A stretch of DNA of 32,105 nucleotides from Lachnospiraceae bacterium (GCA_017442865.1 JAFRXK010000033.1:1-32105), one strand, 5' to 3'; counted from the stretch's first letter, positions 6,801 to 15,771 are shown. The notes: generated by a model from the sequence alone, not told the origin. Translations and numbers: made by a program.

Positions 6801-8138
6801 ATGGGAAATTTGCCTGAAGATTTTACTGAAGCAGCACAAAATCATGAGGAGTGCGGCTTTGCAGAATCAATACAAAAAAATGATGAACTGATAGGTACGA
6901 CACAGACGGTAGTATCATTGAAGAAGCTTAGAAGACGCTCTGCCATTAAAGGCTTTTTGTTTGGCATTCTGGGGACTCTGGCGGCTCTTTCATTGATTGC
7001 GTTTATATTGATGAAGGTTGGTTATCTTGGAATCGAGCGCAATACAAAGCCTGAAAACGGCGGAGGAAGCGAATCACAGAGAATTATCAGTGACAGTCTG
7101 GATGAAAAGATAAAGAACATAGTCGGTATTTTAGAAGAAAACAGTATCTATGAGGTAAAAAGAGAGGATCTGACTGACGGTATTCTGCATGGACTTGTGA
7201 AAGGACTGGATGACAGGTATGCCGCTTATTACAATGCAAAGGAGCTTGAAGCGGTAAGACAGTCGAATGCCGGAATTTATTATGGTATAGGAGTAACTGT
7301 TCAGCAGGATTCTGAAACCGGCTTAGTTACGGTTATTGAGGTGGGAGATGACAGCCCGGCTAAGGAAGCGGGAGTACAGGAGGAGGACATTTTATACAAG
7401 GTCGACAATGATGAGGCGACAGGCATGGATATAAATGAGCTCGTTTCCAGAATAAAGGGCGAAGAAGGCACTATTGTAAATGTTACATTTTACAGACCTT
7501 CAACCAATGAATATTTAACTATGGACATTGAAAGACGCAATATCAAGCAGATTATTTCATATGGTTCAATGCTTGAGGATAATATAGGATATATAAGAAT
7601 TAAATCCTTTGACAATGTGACATATGAGCAGCTAAAGGAGACGATAGAAAGACTTAAGAGCGAGGGCATGAAGGCTGTAGTGCTGGATTTAAGAAATAAT
7701 ACGGGCGGTCTTTTGACAAGTCTTGTGCCTGTAGCAGATGAATTCCTTCCGGCCGGCGTTATTCTTACGATAGAGGATAAAAAGGGAGTTATTGAGACTT
7801 ACAGATCGCAGGTTTTACCTTACCTGAATCTGCCTATGGTGGTGCTGGTTAATCAGTATACCGCAAGCGCTGCGGAAGCACTTACCGGAGCAATACAGGA
7901 CCATGGCGTCGGAACAATTGTAGGCACGACTACTTTTGGAAAGGGTATTGTGCAGAACACATATTCTTTGGATGACGGAACCGCAGTAAAGCTTACAATT
8001 GCAAAATATATGACGCCGAACGGCAGATGTATTCAGGACGAGGGAATAGAGCCGGATGTGGTGGTTGAGCCGGATTACAGCGGAGAGGATAACCAGCTGG
8101 CAAAGGCACTTGAAATATTAAAAGAGAAGATGAATTAA
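6801..8138 (+). CDS. S41 carboxy-terminal processing protease (CtpA-like)
   Basis: A 445-aa membrane-anchored serine protease acting outside the membrane. Cytoplasmic N-terminus of about 48 residues, one membrane segment (about 50-71), a conserved N-region (DGILHGLVKGLDDRYAAYYN), a PDZ domain (about 155-235), then the S41 core with catalytic Ser356 in QYTASAAEALTG and Lys381 in TFGKGIVQ. The SPAKEAGVQEEDIL stretch is the PDZ hallmark. AAGGTGG precedes ATG 6801. The cytoplasmic N-terminal tail is longer than in many CtpA proteins. Substrates cannot be told from sequence; cell-envelope or regulatory proteolysis is typical. Confidence 0.93.
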   Translation: MGNLPEDFTEAAQNHEECGFAESIQKNDELIGTTQTVVSLKKLRRRSAIKGFLFGILGTLAALSLIAFILMKVGYLGIERNTKPENGGGSESQRIISDSLDEKIKNIVGILEENSIYEVKREDLTDGILHGLVKGLDDRYAAYYNAKELEAVRQSNAGIYYGIGVTVQQDSETGLVTVIEVGDDSPAKEAGVQEEDILYKVDNDEATGMDINELVSRIKGEEGTIVNVTFYRPSTNEYLTMDIERRNIKQIISYGSMLEDNIGYIRIKSFDNVTYEQLKETIERLKSEGMKAVVLDLRNNTGGLLTSLVPVADEFLPAGVILTIEDKKGVIETYRSQVLPYLNLPMVVLVNQYTASAAEALTGAIQDHGVGTIVGTTTFGKGIVQNTYSLDDGTAVKLTIAKYMTPNGRCIQDEGIEPDVVVEPDYSGEDNQLAKALEILKEKMN

Positions 8139-8143
8139 CTGTC

Positions 8144-8172
8144 TTGAATTTATCGGATTGTTACTGTATTAT
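8144..8172 (+). promoter_or_regulatory. Probable promoter of hisS
   Basis: TTGAAT (8144-8149), 17-bp spacer, TATTAT (8167-8172), leaving a leader of about 150 nt before hisS. I looked there for T-box hallmarks (GGTGGNACCGCG and a terminator) and found none. Confidence 0.5.
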
Positions 8173-8329
8173 AGATAGCAGAGTCTGTCAGGACATAGTG
8201 CATTGTAATCAGTTGATATCGTGATTATTAGTTGAGCAATATGCGTGTATTGTGGATATCGGCGGAGCAATCCGTGAATTTGACGCAGACAGTATGATTT
8301 GAAAGTTATACAGAATGTGAGGTATATTT

Positions 8330-9592
8330 ATGGCACTTAGCAAGAAGCCGGTTACAGGTATGAGAGATATCATGCCTGACGAGATGCAGGTAAGGGATTA
8401 TGTTATAGGACTTATAACTGAGACATACAGAAGCTTTGGTTTTTCGCACATTGAGACGCCGTGCATGGAGAACATTGCGAATCTTAGCAATAAGCAGGGC
8501 GGAGAGAATGAGAAGCTTATATTCAAGGTGTTGAAGCGTGGAGAGAAGCTTAAGATAGCAGAGGCTTCTACAGAGGAAGAGGTCGTTGATTTCGGTATGC
8601 GTTATGATTTGACGGTGCCGTTGTCAAGATATTATTCGAATAATTCAGGTCAGCTTCCGGCACCGTTTAAGGCACTCCAGATGGGCAATGTATGGCGTGC
8701 AGACCGTCCTCAGAAGGGACGTTACCGCCAGTTTATGCAGTGTGACATTGATATACTCGGCGATGCTACAAATCTTGCCGAGATTGAGCTTATTACAGCG
8801 ACAACAACACTTCTCGGAAAGCTCGGCTTTGAGAATTTCAAAATCTGTATCAATGACAGACGCATACTCAAGGCGATGGCTGCCTACAGCGGTTTTGAGG
8901 AGAAGGATTATGATGATATATTCATCATTCTTGACAAGATGGATAAGATAGGCAGGGACGGCGTTGCTGCAGAGCTTAAGGAGTGCGGCTATGCTGATGA
9001 GTCTATTGATAAGTATCTTCAGATGTTTGCAGAGCTTGAGAATGAGTCAAATGGTATTGCTTATATCGGAGAGAAGCTTAAGGGCGTGCTTGATGACAGC
9101 GTTGCAGCAGGACTTTCACAGATAGTTGATACTGTGGAAGCAACAAAGGCCTGTAAGTTTGACCTTGTATTTGACCCGACACTTGTAAGAGGTATGTCTT
9201 ACTACACAGGCACCATATTTGAGATAAAGATGGATGAGCTGGGCTGCTCGGTGGGCGGCGGCGGACGCTATGACGAGATGATTGGCAAGTTTACGGGTCA
9301 GAAGACACCGGCGTGCGGTTTCTCGATAGGTTTTGAGAGAATTATTCTTATTCTCATGGAGAAGAACTTTAAGATACCGAACGATAGTGAAAAGATTGCA
9401 TACCTGATTGACAAGAGTGTTTCTGATGAGGACAGGGTCAAGGTATTTGTTGAGGCAAAGAAGGCGCGTGAAGAAGGCATGCAGGTGCTTGTTTCAAATA
9501 TGAACAAGAACAAGAAGTTCCAGAAGGAGCAGCTTGAGAAGGAAGGCTACACAAGCTTTAAGGAATTCTACTGGGATACATGGAATAAGTAA
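8330..9592 (+). CDS. hisS: Histidyl-tRNA synthetase
   Basis: A 420-aa class II synthetase. Motif 1 region FSHIETPCMENIANL; motif 2 FKALQMGNVWRADRPQKGRY; HisA motif around DPTLVRGMSYYTGTIFE with the active-site Arg; motif 3 CGFSIGFERI. The C-terminal anticodon-binding domain starts near residue 340 and ends KEFYWDTWNK. Length is normal. GTGAGGT precedes ATG 8330. A cupin gene follows after 15 bp and aspS after that; hisS-aspS pairing is common in Firmicutes. Confidence 0.97.
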   Translation: MALSKKPVTGMRDIMPDEMQVRDYVIGLITETYRSFGFSHIETPCMENIANLSNKQGGENEKLIFKVLKRGEKLKIAEASTEEEVVDFGMRYDLTVPLSRYYSNNSGQLPAPFKALQMGNVWRADRPQKGRYRQFMQCDIDILGDATNLAEIELITATTTLLGKLGFENFKICINDRRILKAMAAYSGFEEKDYDDIFIILDKMDKIGRDGVAAELKECGYADESIDKYLQMFAELENESNGIAYIGEKLKGVLDDSVAAGLSQIVDTVEATKACKFDLVFDPTLVRGMSYYTGTIFEIKMDELGCSVGGGGRYDEMIGKFTGQKTPACGFSIGFERIILILMEKNFKIPNDSEKIAYLIDKSVSDEDRVKVFVEAKKAREEGMQVLVSNMNKNKKFQKEQLEKEGYTSFKEFYWDTWNK

Positions 9593-9607
9593 TCCGGAGG
9601 CATACAC

Positions 9608-9949
9608 ATGGTAAGAAAGACTGATGTAAAGATTGTTGAAGGCTTAAGGGGCGGCGAAGGAATTACTGAGATTCATCACATTGTTTCAAAGGAAGAGTTA
9701 AACGGTCATGGTAATATGTATGCGCATGTGATATTAAAGCCACACAGCAGTATAGGCTGGCATACGCATATCGGCAATACCGAGCCTTATTACGTACTCA
9801 AGGGCAAGGGTGTTTTCGTGGATAATGACGGTTCGAGAACGGACATTTTCCCGGGAGACTGCTGCATTATCGAGTGCGGGCAGAGCCATTCAATTGAAAA
9901 TAATACTGACGAAGACCTTGAATTTATGGCGCTTATTTATAATGAGTAG
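9608..9949 (+). CDS. Small single-domain cupin protein
   Basis: A 113-aa cupin_2 barrel. Cupin motif 1 is seen as GWHTHIGNTEPYYVLKGKG (two His and one Glu as metal ligands). Motif 2 is PGDCCIIECGQSHSIEN, where a His supplies the fourth ligand. So a bound metal is likely. GGAGG sits 9 nt before ATG 9608, 15 bp after hisS, so it is likely co-transcribed. Substrate unknown; stand-alone cupins of this kind range from isomerases to sensors. Confidence 0.9.
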   Translation: MVRKTDVKIVEGLRGGEGITEIHHIVSKEELNGHGNMYAHVILKPHSSIGWHTHIGNTEPYYVLKGKGVFVDNDGSRTDIFPGDCCIIECGQSHSIENNTDEDLEFMALIYNE

Positions 9950-10075
9950 TGCATATTATGTTATGAAAGGACATTAAACACAGAAGCTTATTATCAGGAT
10001 TAAATGTTATAAAAGCAATATTGTCGAAGGACATAAGAACATATTTTAGAAAAATAAACAAAAGGGAGTATAGAT

Positions 10076-11842
10076 ATGATACAGTCGAGAACTCATAATT
10101 GTAATGAACTTCGCCTTGCAAATGTCGGCGAAAAGGTTACCATCACAGGCTGGTATGAGAATATGAGAAAGGTGAGCAAAAACTTGGGCTTCCTTATTCT
10201 CAGGGATTTTTATGGTACAACACAGGTGGTTGTTGAGACAGAGGATATGATGAATATCATTGATGATGTCAATACAGAATCAACACTTCTTATCGAAGGC
10301 GAGGTTCGTGAGAGAAGCAGCAAGAACCCGAATCTTCCGACAGGCGACATTGAGGTTGTTCCTGAGAAGATAGAGGTGCTTGGCAAGTGTATTTACAATG
10401 CGCTGCCATTTGAGATAAATCAGTCAAAGGATGCTGATGAAAATACAAGACTTAAGTATCGTTATCTTGACCTTCGTAATCCGGCGGTAAAGAGTAAGAT
10501 TGTACTTAGAAGCAGGATAGTATCAGAGCTTAGAAACAAGATGAATGCCCTTGATTTCCTTGAAATTACTACTCCTATACTGACATGCTCATCACCTGAG
10601 GGCGCGAGAGATTACCTTGTTCCTTCAAGAAATCATCCGGGTAAGTTTTATGCGCTTCCGCAGGCACCGCAGCAGTTTAAGCAGATACTTATGGCGTCGG
10701 TCTTTGACCGCTACTTCCAGATAGCACCGTGCTTCAGAGATGAGGATGCAAGAGCAGACCGTTCACCGGGCGAGTTCTATCAGCTTGATATGGAGATGGC
10801 ATTTGCCTCACAGGAGGATGTGTTTGGAGTTATTGAAGAAGTGCTTCCGCCTGTTTTTGAGAAATACGGCGTATATAAGACCGCATCAAAGCCACCTTTT
10901 GTCCGCATTCCGTACCTTGAGGCACTTGATAAGTACGGAAGCGACAAGCCAGACTTAAGAATTGACCTTGTATTGCAGGATGCTACCGAGGCAGTCGGTA
11001 ACTGCGGCTTCGGACCGTTTGAGGGAAATGTAGTTAAGGCAATTGTTGTTGACGGCTTCAACGCCTCACGTAAGGTTATAGATAAGATTTGTGCAGAGGT
11101 TGAGGTTCAGACAGCAAATAAGGTATTCTGGACAAGAGTTGATGAGAACGGCGCTTTTGTAGGCGGCATCGCTAAGTTCTTAAATGAATCACCTGATAAG
11201 GTAAAGGCTGCTCTGGGGCTTAAGAATGGTGATTTCATAGGCTTTGCAGCAGGAAAGAAGCTTGTGGCACAGAAGACAGCCGGCGTATTCCGTAAGCTTT
11301 TAGGCGCAGCAAGTGAAAACCACATGAAGAAGGACTGCTACGAATTCTGCTGGATAGTTGACTTCCCTATGTATGAGATTGGCGAGGAGTCAGGAGAGCT
11401 TGAATTCTGCCACAACCCATTCTCAATGCCGCAGGGAGGACTTGAAGCACTTGAAAATCAGGATCCGCTTGACATACTTGCATACCAGTATGACCTTGTG
11501 TGCAACGGAGTTGAGCTTTCAAGCGGTGCTGTAAGAAATCATGACCCTGAGATTATGATTAAGGCATTTGAGCTTGTAGGTCTTGGCGAGGAGGCAGTTA
11601 AGGCAAAGTTCCCTGCAATGTACAATGCATTCTGCTACGGCGCACCGCCACACGCGGGTATTGCACCGGGTGTAGACCGTATGATTATGCTTATCTGCGG
11701 CGAGGAAAGTATTCGTGAAATCATTCCGTTCCCGATGAACAAGAATGCAATGGACATTATGATGGGTGCGCCTGCAACAGTAGAACAGAAGCAGCTTGAT
11801 GATGTTCATATAAAAATCTGCATGCCGGAAGAGAAGAAATAA
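10076..11842 (+). CDS. aspS: Aspartyl-tRNA synthetase
   Basis: A 588-aa bacterial-type class II synthetase. N-terminal OB anticodon-binding domain (VTITGWYENMRKVSKNLGFL), catalytic core with motif 1 (FLEITTPILTCSSPEGARDY), motif 2 (FQIAPCFRDEDARADRSPGE) and motif 3 (GIAPGVDRMIMLICGEESIR). The GAD insertion, typical of bacterial AspRS, lies about residues 290-410. AGGGAG precedes ATG 10076. The 126 bp before it contain no clear terminator, so read-through from hisS is possible. A discriminating versus non-discriminating type cannot be settled by eye. Confidence 0.97.
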   Translation: MIQSRTHNCNELRLANVGEKVTITGWYENMRKVSKNLGFLILRDFYGTTQVVVETEDMMNIIDDVNTESTLLIEGEVRERSSKNPNLPTGDIEVVPEKIEVLGKCIYNALPFEINQSKDADENTRLKYRYLDLRNPAVKSKIVLRSRIVSELRNKMNALDFLEITTPILTCSSPEGARDYLVPSRNHPGKFYALPQAPQQFKQILMASVFDRYFQIAPCFRDEDARADRSPGEFYQLDMEMAFASQEDVFGVIEEVLPPVFEKYGVYKTASKPPFVRIPYLEALDKYGSDKPDLRIDLVLQDATEAVGNCGFGPFEGNVVKAIVVDGFNASRKVIDKICAEVEVQTANKVFWTRVDENGAFVGGIAKFLNESPDKVKAALGLKNGDFIGFAAGKKLVAQKTAGVFRKLLGAASENHMKKDCYEFCWIVDFPMYEIGEESGELEFCHNPFSMPQGGLEALENQDPLDILAYQYDLVCNGVELSSGAVRNHDPEIMIKAFELVGLGEEAVKAKFPAMYNAFCYGAPPHAGIAPGVDRMIMLICGEESIREIIPFPMNKNAMDIMMGAPATVEQKQLDDVHIKICMPEEKK

Positions 11843-12018
11843 TATGATATCGGGTTTTGACTCTGACATCATAATATATATTTTATAGTGCGTGCAGCAT
11901 TCACATAGAAATAAAATTAGTTTTGATGATATAAGAGATTAAAAAATATCAATAAAATTGATTAAATTTACACCTTTTCTTTTTGATAAACATATGTTAT
12001 TATGAATAAAGTTAAATG

Positions 12019-12288
12019 CAACGAAGAGGAATAGTAACTGTAAACCAGCTTTCAGAAAGTTGCCGGTTGATGCGAGGCAGCAGACGGAATACAGCGAACT
12101 CGCCTTGGAGCAGCTTGTTGAACGCATAGAGCAAAGTAGACACAGACGGATATCCCACCGTTACAGGGGAAGAGCATAAGGCTATGACAGTCCGTGCTTA
12201 ATGAGTGCATGATATTATCATGAAGTAGAGTGGTACCGCGCAAGTTTACTTTCGCCTCTATTGCATCCCGCAGTAGGGGCATTTTTTT
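12019..12288 (+). promoter_or_regulatory. T-box leader, leucine type (specifier CTC)
   Basis: A tRNA-sensing leader that controls transcription of the downstream leuA. Stem I opens at AACGAAGAGGAATAGTA. Its distal hairpin is GTTGCC (12059-12064) paired with GGCAGC (12076-12081). The 3' strand carries GAACTC, with CTC (12099-12101) as the leucine specifier. The T-box AGAGTGGTACCGCG is at 12227-12240; the variable base of TGGT is T, which fits the A discriminator of tRNA-Leu. The terminator stem has 11 pairs (12254-12264 with 12270-12280) and a T7 tail. The specifier call rests on position and on the target gene. Confidence 0.9.
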
Positions 12289-12533
12289 CGGCTATAAGCT
12301 CGCCGAACGCAGCTGCAAATACAAGCACAGAATTGTGCTTGCACAGGATTCTGTGCTTGTATTTGCAGCTATGTGAGGGAGCAAGGCGACCGACAGAGCG
12401 CGAAGCGGTCTGGAGGTTCGGCGAGCTTATAGCCGGAAGGTGTAAGATGCAGAGCAAGGCGACCGACTTAAGCGCGAAGCGGTCTGGAGGTTCGGCGAGC
12501 ATATAGCCGAATAGTAGAGGGAGCAAGGCGACC
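12289..12533. repeat. Nested inverted repeat plus three direct repeats between T-box and leuA
   Basis: Outer arms CGGCTATAAGCTCGCCGAAC (12289-12308) and its exact complement (12416-12435), 20 bp each. Inside are perfect 23-bp arms (12311-12333 / 12348-12370) with a 14-nt loop. A GAGCAAGGCGACC unit starts at 12379, 12452 and 12521. The first two are followed by near-identical 55-bp stretches with AGCGCGAAGCGGTCTGGAGG and an outer-arm copy. The segment starts directly at the T-box terminator tail. No ORF of note and no clear target-site duplication. A MITE-like or repeat-expansion origin is inferred. Confidence 0.88.
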
Positions 12534-12728
12534 TGTGAAACGCGTCTGATTTGTGTATAGGCTGTGCATCACTTACAATTTCCACAAGCAGACCTTGACG
12601 AAGGCGTCGGCACTTAACGAGCACGAAGTGCGAGTTTAGTACCGCTACGCCGAAGGCAGAGTGCAAACGTGTCTGCGTTGGAAACTGTAAGTGATGCACA
12701 GGAAAAAACACAAACTCACGTTTCACAG
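12533..12728. repeat. About 196-bp imperfect inverted repeat directly upstream of leuA
   Basis: CTGTGAAACG (12533-12542) pairs with CGTTTCACAG (12719-12728). CTGTGCATCACTTACA (12562-12577) pairs exactly with 12686-12701. TTTCC (12579-12583) pairs with GGAAA (12680-12684), and GCAGAC (12588-12593) with GTCTGC (12671-12676). A smaller hairpin GCACTT/AAGTGC sits inside. The whole would fold into one long stem ending 22 bp before the leuA ribosome site. No transposase or terminal duplication is visible. Confidence 0.88.
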
Positions 12729-12762
12729 ACGTCCAATCATAAATTTTTGGAAGGAGATAAAC

Positions 12763-14751
12763 ATGAAAAATTTTGAAAAGTATCAAAAAAGTTATTTTAT
12801 GCCACCGGAAGTCTCATACGACTGGATTAAAAAGGATTCAGTTGATAAGGCTCCTATCTGGTGCAGTGTTGATTTAAGAGATGGTAATCAGTCATTGATT
12901 GAGCCGATGAGTCTTGATGAAAAGATAGAGTTTTTCAAGCTTCTTATTGAAGTAGGCTTTAAGGAAATTGAGATAGGCTTCCCGGCAGCATCAGAGACAG
13001 AATATAAATTTATGAGAACCCTTATCGAGCAGAATCTTATTCCTGATGACGTGACAGTGCAGGTGCTGACACAGGCAAGAGAGCATATCATCAAGAAGAC
13101 ATTTGAGGCTGTAAAGGGCGCACCGCACGCAGTAGTTCATCTGTATAATTCAACATCTGTTGCACAAAGAGAGCAGGTGTTTAAAAAGAGCAAGGAAGAA
13201 ATCAAGAAGATTGCCGTTGAAGGCGCAAAGCTTTTAAAGCAGTTAGCTGACGAGACAGAAGGAAACTTCTCATTTGAGTACAGCCCTGAAAGCTTCACCG
13301 GAACAGAGGTTGAATATGCGGCAGAGGTCTGCAATGCAGTTCTGGACGTATGGCAGCCGGAGGAAGATAACAAGGTTATTATCAACATTCCTGCAACAGT
13401 TGAAAATGCCATGCCACATGTATTTGCGGCGCAGATTGAATATATGCACAAGCATTTAAAATATCGTAATGCGGTAACGATAAGCTTACATCCGCACAAT
13501 GACAGAGGCTGCGGCGTTGCTGCTGCTGAGATGGGTCTGCTTGCGGGTGCTGACAGAATAGAGGGTACGCTGTTTGGAAACGGCGAGAGAACAGGTAATG
13601 TCGATATCGTGACACTTGCGATGAACATGTTCTCACAGGGCGTTGACCCTGAGCTGGACTTCTCAAACATTCCGAAGATTTGCGAGGTGTATGAGCGTGT
13701 TACTAGAATGAAGGTCTATGACCGCCAGCCTTATGCAGGAGCACTTGTATTCTCTGCATTTTCAGGCTCACATCAGGACGCTATCGCAAAGGGCATGAAG
13801 TGGCGTGAGGAGAAGAACTGCGAGAAGTGGACAGTGCCTTACCTGCCGATTGACCCGAAGGATGTAGGACGCCAGTATGAGTCAGACGTTATCAGAATCA
13901 ACAGCCAGTCCGGCAAGGGCGGCGTTGCATATATCTTAAAGCAGAACTTTGGCTTCTCACTGCCTGAGAAGATGAAGGAGGAGGTAGGATACACCGTAAA
14001 GGATGTATCGGATAAGGAACACAAGGAATTATCACCTCAGTGGGTATATGAGATATTTGAGAACAAGTACATTACGCCTAACAATGTATTCAGCATACCG
14101 GAGTGCCATTTCAAGCAGGTAGACGGTATTATGGCAGACGTTACAATTAATCACGGTGGCAAGCTTACGGTTGTAACCGCAAATGGTAACGGACGTCTTG
14201 ATGCGGTAAGCAATGCATTAAAGCAGTACTTTGGCATCAGCTATGAGCTTTCATTCTATGAGGAGCATTCATTATCAAGAGGCTCATCCTCAAAGGCTGT
14301 TACCTATGTAGGTATTTCATGTAACGGAAAGATTTACTGGGGTGTTGGAATTGACGAGGATATTATCAAGTCATCAATTCAGGCACTCACGGTTGCGGTG
14401 AACCGCTTGGACCAAGTTAGGAGTGCGTCCGCTGACAGAGATGAAAGACTTAACGAGATGATAAATTATATTCAGGAAAATTATTTATCGGTAACTCTTG
14501 ATGATATGTCAGAAAAGTTTCATCTTTCAAAGCCATATATCTCAAAGTACATAAAGGAGAAGTCCGGCAGTACATTTGGTGATATAGTTAAGAAAATGAG
14601 AATGAAAAAGGCGCGCACTCTTTTAAAGAACGCCAGCTGCACCGTTGAAAATGTTGCATTTGCGGTAGGCTATCAGAATGTCGAGCATTTTAACAGGGTA
14701 TTTAAGGACTTTTACGGAATGACGCCTGTACAGTTCAGAAATAAGAAATAA
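12763..14751 (+). CDS. leuA: 2-isopropylmalate synthase (LeuA2) fused to AraC-type DNA-binding domain
   Basis: A 662-aa protein. Residues 1 to about 555 are a complete type 2 isopropylmalate synthase, first step of leucine synthesis (2-ketoisovalerate + acetyl-CoA). Seen are DLRDGNQSL in the DRE-TIM barrel, SLHPHNDRG metal-binding histidines, NGERTGNVD, and the C-terminal LeuA_dimer leucine-binding domain (about 450-552, VDGIMADVTINHGGKL to SSIQALTVAVNRLDQV). Residues 557-662 form an AraC HTH pair: LDDMSEKFHLSKPYISKYIK and the signature VAFAVGYQNVEHFNRVFKDF then YGMTPVQFR. The frame is continuous across the junction. AAGGAG precedes ATG 12763; the upstream extension to 12691 lies in the inverted repeat and is not real. 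Expected regulation: Leu T-box plus leucine feedback. Gene regulation by this protein itself is inference. Confidence 0.95.
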   Translation: MKNFEKYQKSYFMPPEVSYDWIKKDSVDKAPIWCSVDLRDGNQSLIEPMSLDEKIEFFKLLIEVGFKEIEIGFPAASETEYKFMRTLIEQNLIPDDVTVQVLTQAREHIIKKTFEAVKGAPHAVVHLYNSTSVAQREQVFKKSKEEIKKIAVEGAKLLKQLADETEGNFSFEYSPESFTGTEVEYAAEVCNAVLDVWQPEEDNKVIINIPATVENAMPHVFAAQIEYMHKHLKYRNAVTISLHPHNDRGCGVAAAEMGLLAGADRIEGTLFGNGERTGNVDIVTLAMNMFSQGVDPELDFSNIPKICEVYERVTRMKVYDRQPYAGALVFSAFSGSHQDAIAKGMKWREEKNCEKWTVPYLPIDPKDVGRQYESDVIRINSQSGKGGVAYILKQNFGFSLPEKMKEEVGYTVKDVSDKEHKELSPQWVYEIFENKYITPNNVFSIPECHFKQVDGIMADVTINHGGKLTVVTANGNGRLDAVSNALKQYFGISYELSFYEEHSLSRGSSSKAVTYVGISCNGKIYWGVGIDEDIIKSSIQALTVAVNRLDQVRSASADRDERLNEMINYIQENYLSVTLDDMSEKFHLSKPYISKYIKEKSGSTFGDIVKKMRMKKARTLLKNASCTVENVAFAVGYQNVEHFNRVFKDFYGMTPVQFRNKK

Positions 14752-14766
14752 AATGTCAGAATTCTA

Positions 14767-14795
14767 TTGACATAAATGCATTAAAAAACTATATT
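14767..14795 (+). promoter_or_regulatory. Promoter of the amino-acid ABC transporter
   Basis: Consensus TTGACA (14767-14772), 17-bp spacer, TATATT (14790-14795), 15 bp after the leuA stop. It gives a leader of about 85 nt. The leader has a GC-rich part (14822-14870, with GGCGAAGAGCCGG and GCCGGTGG) that could fold, but I match no known riboswitch. Confidence 0.75.
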
Positions 14796-14887
14796 TAAAT
14801 TGTTTTTGAAAATAAATTGAAGTGGCGAAGAGCCGGTATTTTAAAGCTTTTCAGGCTGCCGGTGGTTTTGCCAAAAAGGAGAGAACT

Positions 14888-15742
14888 ATGAAAAAGATTA
14901 TAGCACTTGTTTTAGTTGCAGTTTCTGTTATGTCTCTTGCACTTACAGGCTGCGGCGGTTCAAATTCATCATCAAAGAAGGTTAAGGTAATTGACGTTGC
15001 TCTTACAGATGAAGATTATGCATTCGGAGTAAGAAAGGATGACCCTGAATTACTCGCTTCAGTAAATGAGTTTGTTGCGAAGATTAAAAAAGACGGAACA
15101 CTTGATAAGATTATGAATAATTATTTCGGCGATGGCAAGCCGGAGGGCGTTACGCCTGTAGCTGCGAATACAGATGCTGACCAGCTCGTTGTAGTTACAA
15201 ATGCAGAGTTTGCACCATTTGAGTACACGGACGGCGGAGTATATTACGGCGTTGACATGGAGATTGCAAAGCTTCTTGCAGAATCTCTTGGAAAAGAGCT
15301 CGTAATCATGAATGTTGATTTTGATTCAGTTTGTCTGACTGTTGGCGAGGGCCTTGCAGATATCGCTATGGCAGGTCTTACGGTAAACGAGACAAGAAAA
15401 CAGACAGTTACATTCTCTGAGTCATACTACAAGGCATCACAGTACATTATTGCTATGGAGTCAGATACAACATTTGATAACTGCAAGACAGTTGAGGATG
15501 TTGAGAAGATTTTAGGTGGACTTGACGATTCAACAACAATCGGCGTTCAGTCAGGAACAACAGGTCAGTACTATGTTGAAGGTGACGAGGACTGGGGCTT
15601 TGCAGGCTTCCCTGTTAAGTGCACAAGCTATTCTTCAGGAGCGCTTGCAGTTCAGGATATGGTAAACGGCAACATCAAGTATGTCGTTATCGACCAGGCT
15701 CCGGCTGAGTATATCGTGGCAGGAATCAACAAGGTCAGCTAA
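14888..15742 (+). CDS. Amino-acid ABC transporter lipoprotein, circularly permuted order
   Basis: A 284-aa substrate-binding lipoprotein (family 3, polar amino acids). Signal peptide with lipobox LTGC (Cys22), so membrane-tethered outside. Residues about 33-81 (VIDVALTDEDYAFGVRKDD onward to DKIMNNYFGDG) look like the segment that ends ordinary family-3 binding proteins. Residues about 98-284 then start where such proteins normally start (DQLVVVTNAEFAPFEYTDGG, GVDMEIAKLLAESL, SGTTGQYYV) and stop after VVIDQAPAEYIVAGI, just before the usual closing segment. The order is thus permuted, with nothing missing. ATG 14888 has AAGGAGAG upstream; the extension from 14822 is not used. Permease and ATPase follow. 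The ligand is unknown. Confidence 0.92.
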   Translation: MKKIIALVLVAVSVMSLALTGCGGSNSSSKKVKVIDVALTDEDYAFGVRKDDPELLASVNEFVAKIKKDGTLDKIMNNYFGDGKPEGVTPVAANTDADQLVVVTNAEFAPFEYTDGGVYYGVDMEIAKLLAESLGKELVIMNVDFDSVCLTVGEGLADIAMAGLTVNETRKQTVTFSESYYKASQYIIAMESDTTFDNCKTVEDVEKILGGLDDSTTIGVQSGTTGQYYVEGDEDWGFAGFPVKCTSYSSGALAVQDMVNGNIKYVVIDQAPAEYIVAGINKVS

Positions 15743-15771
15743 ACAGCTTATATCAGCATATGTCTGACTGC

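Noticed and set aside
8173..8329. T-box or riboswitch before hisS
   Set aside because: No GGTGGNACCGCG element, no terminator stem with a T run.
12289..12728. Insertion sequence upstream of leuA
   Set aside because: Inverted repeats are present but there is no transposase frame and no clear target duplication; kept only as repeats.
12691..12762. N-terminal extension of LeuA from ATG 12691
   Set aside because: It lies in the arm of the inverted repeat, has no ribosome site, and AAGGAG sits directly before ATG 12763.
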